From assembly GCA_003662515.1 (NCBI GenBank), contig QMYF01000035.1, positions 1 to 6,368 on the forward strand: 6,368 nt of DNA. Reading direction: 5' to 3'. A program made the translations under genes and the position numbers. The first letter of the stretch is position 1. Each line of letters begins with the position of its first letter. Of the stretch, positions 1 to 4,105 are shown piece after piece. The notes beneath the pieces are model-generated. The model ran no database searches. It saw only the letters and a program-made list of their open reading frames with translations, and was not told the origin of the DNA. The stretch comes from Candidatus Hecatellales archaeon. Its GTDB lineage: Archaea; Thermoproteota; Bathyarchaeia; Hecatellales; Hecatellaceae.

Positions 1-2152
1 CGCTAGGCCTAATGCAAAGCTTAGCCGTCCAAACCATGCATTCCTCAACCGTTTCAGCCACGTATACTAGGTGTTCGGGGGCAGGGCCTATGAAGACCTT
101 TTCACCCGTGCGGGCGTCATAAACCTTGAAGCTCTCCTCATCGTCTATTCTGCCCAGGTAAAGCCTCCTATACTTCAGGCCTTGAGGCCCAACGATTACG
201 GGAACTCCAAGCCTGTTAAACCCTGTAGCAATGCTGGCTGCTTTCTGGCTCATGGCTCCCCACGCAACTCCCACCGCTCCAACCCTATTAAGAATGTAGT
301 CTGCTATTTCCTCGTAGTTGCCCCTAAGCTTCCTCCTAGCATAAATATAGGCAATTTTAATACAGGCATCACTGATGTGCGGGTTAGCCACACAGGAGCC
401 TTCGTTTGAAAGTTCGCCTCGAAGGAAGCCTCCTCCAAACACCTCATAAGGCGACCTGCCCTCCTCATCCTTATAGAAGGCAATAGCCATAGCTGCGCAA
501 CCAGTTGAGGTGACAATGTAGCCTCGCCTGGCAAACTCGTAGGCCATTCTCCCCACGTCAGTCATGGGGGTCGGCCAGTTTGCACAACCCACATAGGCTA
601 CTACGCCTGGAATCTCACCCAGCACTATGGGGGCCCCTACCTCCCGGATTTCCGTGTCTAGGATGGGGCCTCTCCCAACCCTAACCTTAAACCTTTCCGT
701 CCTAAACTTGCGCTCACTAGCCGCCACTATGAGGCTGTGGACCGGGATCTGCTGTGGACATGCCTCCTCACAGCGGCCGCAGCCCACGCAGCGGTCGTAG
801 AGAGCTGCCAGAGGCTCAATGTTACCTGTCTTAGCCGCGTTAACAGCTTCATCAGTGGGTAGATCCCACGGACAGTTTCTCCGACATTTACCGCAGAAGG
901 TGCATTTGGAGGCTGCTTCCTTAATCTGTTCAATGCTTGGAATAGTCTTATACTTCTTGCGGAGAGGCTGCATTCGGAGAGCTGTTAAAACGGCTACCTC
1001 CCCAACTTTTTCAGGGTCAAAGATAGCTGCCCCCTTAATTTCCCTATTCACCAGCCTGTTGACTATAACCTCAGCCGGAAGCTCGGTTAGGTCTGGAAGG
1101 CCGTGACAAACTCTCTCATTGGCTGCAATAACCGGGGTTTGAACCCTCCAAGCCTCCTCAACCACATCTGTCCTAATACACTGCTCGTCAACCACGATGC
1201 AGTCGGCTATCCCGCTTCGAATGAAACGAAGCTCATAGGACATAGGCCCAATAATTTTAGCCTGGTTCGTATACCTTGTAAAGTCGTGAGCCGTGCAGCA
1301 TAGGCCTGCAACCTCAATCATTTGGCCTGGCTCTCCAAGCCCTTTCTTCCGCATATAATCAATGATTTCAATGCTTGGAGCCACGTTGTGGCCTATGGAT
1401 AGGGTTAAGGGTTTGGTGACATCGACGCAGCCTGCCCCTATCTCGGTTAGCGGGGCGTTGGGGTCACCTTTCGGGAAGCCGAAGGTGATAATCTGTTCGA
1501 CATCAGCGACTTCCATGGCTACATGGTCTATCATACCCATGTGAAGAGCTTTCGACTCGAAGTCTAGGTAGCTTCCCTCCTGCCCTGTGTGGACGGCAGC
1601 TAGGGCCTGAATAATTTGCTCCTCACAGTAGTTGAGGATGTAGGAGAGGTCTCCCAAGGTTTTAGGTTTAATTCCACATACAAGCCTAACATGAGGCATT
1701 TCACACTCAATTTCCGGCCCTAGGTCTATTGGGTAATCCTCCCCATACTTGAGGAGTAAATGTTCAAGCATGTGCCTAGCATGAGCCGTGTGGGTTGAGG
1801 CTCCAATACAGCAGGCGAGAAGAACTATCCTAGCTTGCTGGGTTTTAATATCTATGCCGCAAGCCCCCCTCTTCCCCCCGGAGAGATCACATTTACCGTA
1901 GGTGCAGAGGCAACATAGGTCACAGAAGGGAGCATAGAAAGGCTTATAACGGCTTAACAGCAAGTGATCCCAAGCTCTCAGGTCTTTTAAGCCTGGGAAG
2001 GGTGTAGGCCCTTGAGGCTCCCACTCCTCTTCGAGGGCAAGCCTCCCAATGAGAACTTCAAGGTCGCGGGCGTACACCGTGTCGGTTTTAAGCTCTTTAA
2101 TGGTGAATTTTGAGGGGCCCTTTTTCACTTCCAAGGCTTCCTTCAACCCCAT
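1..2152 (-). CDS. cdhA: CO dehydrogenase/acetyl-CoA synthase complex alpha subunit CdhA (3' end cut by window)
   Basis: This is the Ni-Fe-S subunit that interconverts CO2 and CO with ferredoxin in the archaeal CODH/ACS complex, in the cytoplasm. 717 codons are visible; family members are roughly 780-800 aa, so only the C-terminus is missing. Near residues 77-98, Cys 77/80/81/83/88/98 form the C-x2-CC-x-C-x4-C-x9-C pattern of the B and D clusters. The C-cluster ligands, placed by comparison with CODH, are His255 (GHNVAPS), Cys285/286 (GLCCTAHD), Cys325 (VVDEQC), Cys523 (VGCANWP), Cys552 (TGCAAMA) and Cys587 (GSCVAN). The HTAHARH stretch (121-127) and Lys637 (MSQKA) match the catalytic His and Lys regions. 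Two ferredoxin motifs, CTFCGKCRRNCP (417-428) and CVGCGRCEEACP (455-466), are the E/F clusters that mark the archaeal CdhA type. The ATG at 2152 has no Shine-Dalgarno. The cdhB and cdhC-E genes may follow outside the window. The sequence shows no sign of inactivation. Confidence 0.97.
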   Translation of the reverse strand, partial: MGLKEALEVKKGPSKFTIKELKTDTVYARDLEVLIGRLALEEEWEPQGPTPFPGLKDLRAWDHLLLSRYKPFYAPFCDLCCLCTYGKCDLSGGKRGACGIDIKTQQARIVLLACCIGASTHTAHARHMLEHLLLKYGEDYPIDLGPEIECEMPHVRLVCGIKPKTLGDLSYILNYCEEQIIQALAAVHTGQEGSYLDFESKALHMGMIDHVAMEVADVEQIITFGFPKGDPNAPLTEIGAGCVDVTKPLTLSIGHNVAPSIEIIDYMRKKGLGEPGQMIEVAGLCCTAHDFTRYTNQAKIIGPMSYELRFIRSGIADCIVVDEQCIRTDVVEEAWRVQTPVIAANERVCHGLPDLTELPAEVIVNRLVNREIKGAAIFDPEKVGEVAVLTALRMQPLRKKYKTIPSIEQIKEAASKCTFCGKCRRNCPWDLPTDEAVNAAKTGNIEPLAALYDRCVGCGRCEEACPQQIPVHSLIVAASERKFRTERFKVRVGRGPILDTEIREVGAPIVLGEIPGVVAYVGCANWPTPMTDVGRMAYEFARRGYIVTSTGCAAMAIAFYKDEEGRSPYEVFGGGFLRGELSNEGSCVANPHISDACIKIAYIYARRKLRGNYEEIADYILNRVGAVGVAWGAMSQKAASIATGFNRLGVPVIVGPQGLKYRRLYLGRIDDEESFKVYDARTGEKVFIGPAPEHLVYVAETVEECMVWTAKLCIRPS

Positions 2153-2196
2153 TATTTGTAATATTCGTTTTGGAAAAAGATGGCTTCAAGCCCCAT
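2152..2196 (-). CDS. possible 14-codon upstream ORF (leader peptide) overlapping the cdhA start
   Basis: An ATG at 2196 opens a 14-codon frame, MGLEAIFFQNEYYK. Its TAA stop (2154-2152) shares one base with the cdhA ATG (TAATG). The arrangement would suit translational coupling or a leader peptide. It lies downstream of the predicted TATA box, so it would be in the cdhA transcript. No Shine-Dalgarno precedes it, and a frame this short easily arises by chance. Its first residues (MGLEA) resemble those of CdhA (MGLKEA) because of a short local sequence similarity, so a degenerate duplicated start is another explanation. Speculative. Confidence 0.2.
   Translation of the reverse strand: MGLEAIFFQNEYYK
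2182..2192. repeat. 11-bp perfect dyad in the cdhA 5' leader
   Basis: GGCTTCAAGCC is a perfect dyad with 5-bp arms around one base. It sits about 30 nt upstream of the cdhA ATG and about 45 nt downstream of the predicted TATA box, where a repressor could sit. The arms overlap the AGGCTT/AAGCCT words common throughout this genome segment, so chance is a serious alternative. Confidence 0.2.
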
Positions 2197-2237
2197 AAAT
2201 GCTTTACGGTAACTTGAAAAGGCCTTCTGCCAGCAGC

Positions 2238-2247
2238 CCTTATAAAG
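2238..2247 (-). promoter_or_regulatory. archaeal TATA box for cdhA
   Basis: The minus strand reads CTTTATAAGG in the 118-nt gap between fwdB and cdhA. Transcription would begin about 25 nt downstream, near 2217-2220, giving cdhA a leader of about 65 nt. There is no purine-rich BRE directly upstream; the bases there are pyrimidine-rich (the presumed fwdB terminator). A separate promoter is plausible because the gap is much larger than the 21 nt inside the preceding operon. Its position relative to the cdhA ATG is somewhat far for a leaderless gene. Confidence 0.45.
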
Positions 2248-2248
2248 C

Positions 2249-2262
2249 GGAAAAAGAAAGGT
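2249..2262 (-). terminator. T-rich archaeal-type terminator after fwdB
   Basis: Starting 8 nt past the fwdB TAA stop, the minus strand reads CACCTTTCTTTTTCC, a pyrimidine tract with a run of five T. Archaeal RNA polymerase can terminate at T-rich tracts without a hairpin, and no convincing stem precedes this one. It abuts the cdhA TATA box, so it could separate the two transcripts. Partial read-through is possible. Confidence 0.4.
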
Positions 2263-2270
2263 GCAGGAAA

Positions 2271-3542
2271 TTAAAGGTTTTCATAGACTTTTCTCAGAAA
2301 CTCCTCGTCTGAAAGGATTCCTTCCGGAGGCTCAACGGCAGGATTCAGCTTCATTTCCACGCCGTCAAGCCTTAAAGCTGTCCCGCCTGTTTCAAGCCCT
2401 GAAATGGCGACGGGAACCCTATATTTGGCATGCTTCACCGTTAAGGTTTCCACGTAGTCTAAGGCTGCGAAGGGCAGAGAGGCTAGGGTTTGAGCCGCCT
2501 TGAAGGGGAGGCTTGCCAGCGGGTTTGAACTCACGATTAAGGCTGCATCGGCTTCACCTTTAACGAGAATGGGAACCACGCTGGTTTCAGCAGGGCTGTG
2601 TTTCACCCCTTCAGGGGTGAAGTTTAAGGCGTAGGGGTGGCCTGTCTCTTTAAGGCAGGTTTCAATGAAGCCTAAACTGTTGTAGTGGCCTGGGAGAGGC
2701 ATAGCAACGCAGCGCACTCCAGCCTTCTCCAAGGCGTCTGTAAGCCTGTGGAGAGCGGAGAGATTTTCTTCCGCCTTACCAGAGCCTAGAAGCCCCAACC
2801 CGTAGAAAATGGCTACGAAACTGGAGTTTTTAAGGTCTCGGACGAGGCTTGCAATCCTCCTTAGAGGGAGGCTTAGCTTAGATTCGCTGGGGTATTGACC
2901 TGTCTCCACCATGTAGGTTAAAGCTTCCATGAGGGCGGCGTCCTCTCCAGGCTGCAAGATCAGCCTGTTGTGGGCTACGGTTCGCGTTTTCCTGACATCT
3001 ACAACGGTTAAAATGCGGCTTTCCACCCCTCTTTCAGCTTTAAGCCCCCTAGGGAAAACCGAGAATTTGCTCATGTGCCGGTGGAAGGTTTCAGCGGGGT
3101 TGGCTCCCCAGAAAATAATGTGGTCGGCGTTCTCTCGCACGTCGTCAAGGGTGGTTTTATAGAAGCCTTTCTCCCTTGCCGCCATAATAGCATAGCCGTA
3201 ATAGAGGCTTAAGGGACCGTCAAAATAGGCGTTAAGCTTACCTGCAAGCTTTAACCCTAAGCTTATGGCTTCACAGGTGGAGTTACACCAGCCATAGAGC
3301 AGAGGCTTCCTTGAAGACTTCAACATTTCAGCAACCTTTTCAGCCATCTCGTCGCCAGAAAGCCTTTTAAGGCTGCCATCCTCCACAGCCAAATATTCTT
3401 TAAACCGCTCCGGCGAGAAAGCCATCCTCAGTTTTTCGTTTCCCACAATGCAGCTTCCAAAGTCTTTAACGATTCTCCCGTTTTCCACTATGATTTTGAT
3501 GTCTTCGCAGAGAAGGGAGCAGCCTGTACATGTGACCTCCAA
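2271..3542 (-). CDS. fwdB: formylmethanofuran dehydrogenase subunit B family protein, atypical active site
   Basis: In the canonical enzyme FwdB holds the tungsten/molybdenum bis-pterin site that reduces CO2 to formate for formyl-methanofuran synthesis. At 423 aa it is full length for the family. Cys5, Cys8, Cys12 and Cys31 form the N-terminal C-x2-C-x3-C...C set for one [4Fe-4S] cluster. Family blocks are clear: YGWCNSTCEA (83-92), FWGANPAETFHRHMSK (144-159), VVDVRKT (180-186), GHYNSLGF (285-292) and the C-terminal GTALRLDGV (387-395). However, the segment aligning with the SVCHGP metal-ligand motif reads LYYGYA, giving Tyr114-Tyr115 for Cys-His. The RGHYN motif reads PGHYN, giving Pro284 for Arg. 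The TTG start is preceded by a strong Shine-Dalgarno. It is second in an operon with the Fe-S gene. Family membership is secure, but CO2-reducing activity is doubtful. Alternatives are a formyltransferase/hydrolase-type scaffold or an electron-transfer subunit. Confidence 0.88.
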   Translation of the reverse strand: MEVTCTGCSLLCEDIKIIVENGRIVKDFGSCIVGNEKLRMAFSPERFKEYLAVEDGSLKRLSGDEMAEKVAEMLKSSRKPLLYGWCNSTCEAISLGLKLAGKLNAYFDGPLSLYYGYAIMAAREKGFYKTTLDDVRENADHIIFWGANPAETFHRHMSKFSVFPRGLKAERGVESRILTVVDVRKTRTVAHNRLILQPGEDAALMEALTYMVETGQYPSESKLSLPLRRIASLVRDLKNSSFVAIFYGLGLLGSGKAEENLSALHRLTDALEKAGVRCVAMPLPGHYNSLGFIETCLKETGHPYALNFTPEGVKHSPAETSVVPILVKGEADAALIVSSNPLASLPFKAAQTLASLPFAALDYVETLTVKHAKYRVPVAISGLETGGTALRLDGVEMKLNPAVEPPEGILSDEEFLRKVYENL

Positions 3543-3549
3543 GCTTGAA

Positions 3550-3556
3550 ACCTCCC
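3550..3556 (-). promoter_or_regulatory. strong Shine-Dalgarno fixing the TTG start of fwdB
   Basis: The minus strand reads GGGAGGT, then seven bases, then TTG at 3542. The next codons give EVTCTGC, leading straight into the family's N-terminal cysteine motif, so this non-ATG start is well supported. The site lies in the 21-nt gap after the upstream TAG stop, as expected for an internal operon gene. Confidence 0.8.
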
Positions 3557-3563
3557 TTTACGG

Positions 3564-4040
3564 CTAATAGACTTTAATCGCCTCCGTATAGCAGTATTGC
3601 TCGCACACCCTACAGTCTAAGCCGTGAGGCGGGAAACGTCTACACTTCTCCAGTTTAACGATTTTGACTTTCCCGTCCTCCACCCTTAAAACCACCTCGT
3701 CGCTGGTGGTTGAAAGCCCCTTACCAATGTTCGGGTCTACAGCCACATTGGCAGGGCAAACCACAACACAGTTCCCACAGCCAGTACACTTGTCCACATC
3801 AACCTTCACACCGGTTTCCCTAGTCTCTAGGATAGGCTTCAGAAGCTCCCTTAGACTTTCCAGCTTATCCTTGTATTTCGGCTCTAGCAGGGGCGGGCAA
3901 TCCTCGATTTTAGCCTCCTTCTTCAGAAGCTTCGAGGCGAAAACCATGCAGGTGGCGAAGCCGCACTTTTTACAGTTTATTCCAGGGAGAAGCTTGTACA
4001 CAGTTAGAACCGTTATTTTGGCCGGTTTACCTTCAGCCAA
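3564..4040 (-). CDS. iron-sulfur protein: CdhE-type 4Fe-4S domain fused to a two-cluster ferredoxin (FwdG-like)
   Basis: This 158-aa cytoplasmic protein appears to be an electron carrier, probably for the adjacent FwdB-type subunit. Residues 19-50 contain Cys23, Cys26, Cys31 and Cys48 in the NCKKCGFATC...CPP pattern, the [4Fe-4S] domain also found at the start of the corrinoid Fe-S protein large subunit (CdhE/AcsC). A ferredoxin region follows. CTGCGNCVVVCP (85-96) is classical. The second set is Cys133, Cys143, Cys146 and Cys150, spaced C-x9-C-x2-C-x3-C with Tyr instead of Pro after the last Cys. The TTG start at 4040 is the only plausible one, because an in-frame TGA lies 15 nt upstream; a GAGG lies 10 nt before it. 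It is the first gene of a two-gene unit, 21 nt before fwdB. Calling it FwdG is an inference from position and cluster content, so no symbol is assigned. Confidence 0.8.
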   Translation of the reverse strand: MAEGKPAKITVLTVYKLLPGINCKKCGFATCMVFASKLLKKEAKIEDCPPLLEPKYKDKLESLRELLKPILETRETGVKVDVDKCTGCGNCVVVCPANVAVDPNIGKGLSTTSDEVVLRVEDGKVKIVKLEKCRRFPPHGLDCRVCEQYCYTEAIKVY

Positions 4041-4045
4041 TTCAA

Positions 4046-4071
4046 CCCATCCTCAAATCTTTAACGATGGG
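4046..4071. repeat. inverted repeat CCCATC-N14-GATGGG in the divergent promoter region
   Basis: Perfect 6-bp arms at 4046-4051 and 4066-4071 are separated by 14 bp, so the arm centres are 20 bp apart, about two helical turns. The repeat covers the predicted fwd-operon transcription start and ends at the shared TATA element. This placement would suit an operator for a dimeric regulator controlling both directions. Six-base arms can occur by chance. Confidence 0.3.
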
Positions 4072-4082
4072 CTTAAATAAGC
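4071..4082. promoter_or_regulatory. shared near-palindromic TATA element for the divergent fwd and hdrA transcripts
   Basis: GCTTAAATAAGC has 5-bp mirror-complementary arms around AA and reads as a TATA-like box on both strands (TTAAATAA on plus, TTATTTAA on minus). On the plus strand its centre is about 29 nt before the hdrA ATG, predicting a leaderless or nearly leaderless mRNA, which agrees with the lack of a Shine-Dalgarno there. On the minus strand, initiation would fall near 4050, about 10 nt before the TTG start of the Fe-S gene. Inferred from position only. Confidence 0.5.
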
Positions 4083-4105
4083 AGACCCCTTGGTGCTATT
4101 TGAAC

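Noticed and set aside
71..409. 112-codon plus-strand frame opposite cdhA
   Set aside because: The minus strand encodes unbroken, recognisable CdhA across this region, so this is a shadow frame.
2153..2270. Riboswitch in the fwdB-cdhA gap
   Set aside because: Apart from the 11-bp dyad with a one-base centre, which cannot form a normal hairpin loop, I see no multi-stem structure or known aptamer core.
2261..2503. 80-codon plus-strand frame spanning the fwdB end and the gap
   Set aside because: It is antisense to the conserved FwdB C-terminus, and its translation shows no recognisable motif.
3198..3203. Selenocysteine or frameshift as explanation for the missing FwdB Cys
   Set aside because: Some FwdB proteins carry selenocysteine here, encoded by TGA. 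These codons are TAT and TAC, and the surrounding frame aligns continuously with the family, so it is a true substitution in this sequence.
3664..4080. 138-codon plus-strand frame opposite the Fe-S protein gene
   Set aside because: Its Ser/Thr-rich translation is typical of antisense to a Cys- and Lys-rich gene. The minus-strand frame has clear cluster motifs and wins.
4067..4105. Upstream in-frame ATG at 4067 that would add 13 residues to HdrA
   Set aside because: It would place the shared TATA element inside the coding region, it has no Shine-Dalgarno, and HdrA proteins normally begin close to the VFICxCGTN motif. The ATG at 4106 fits a leaderless start.
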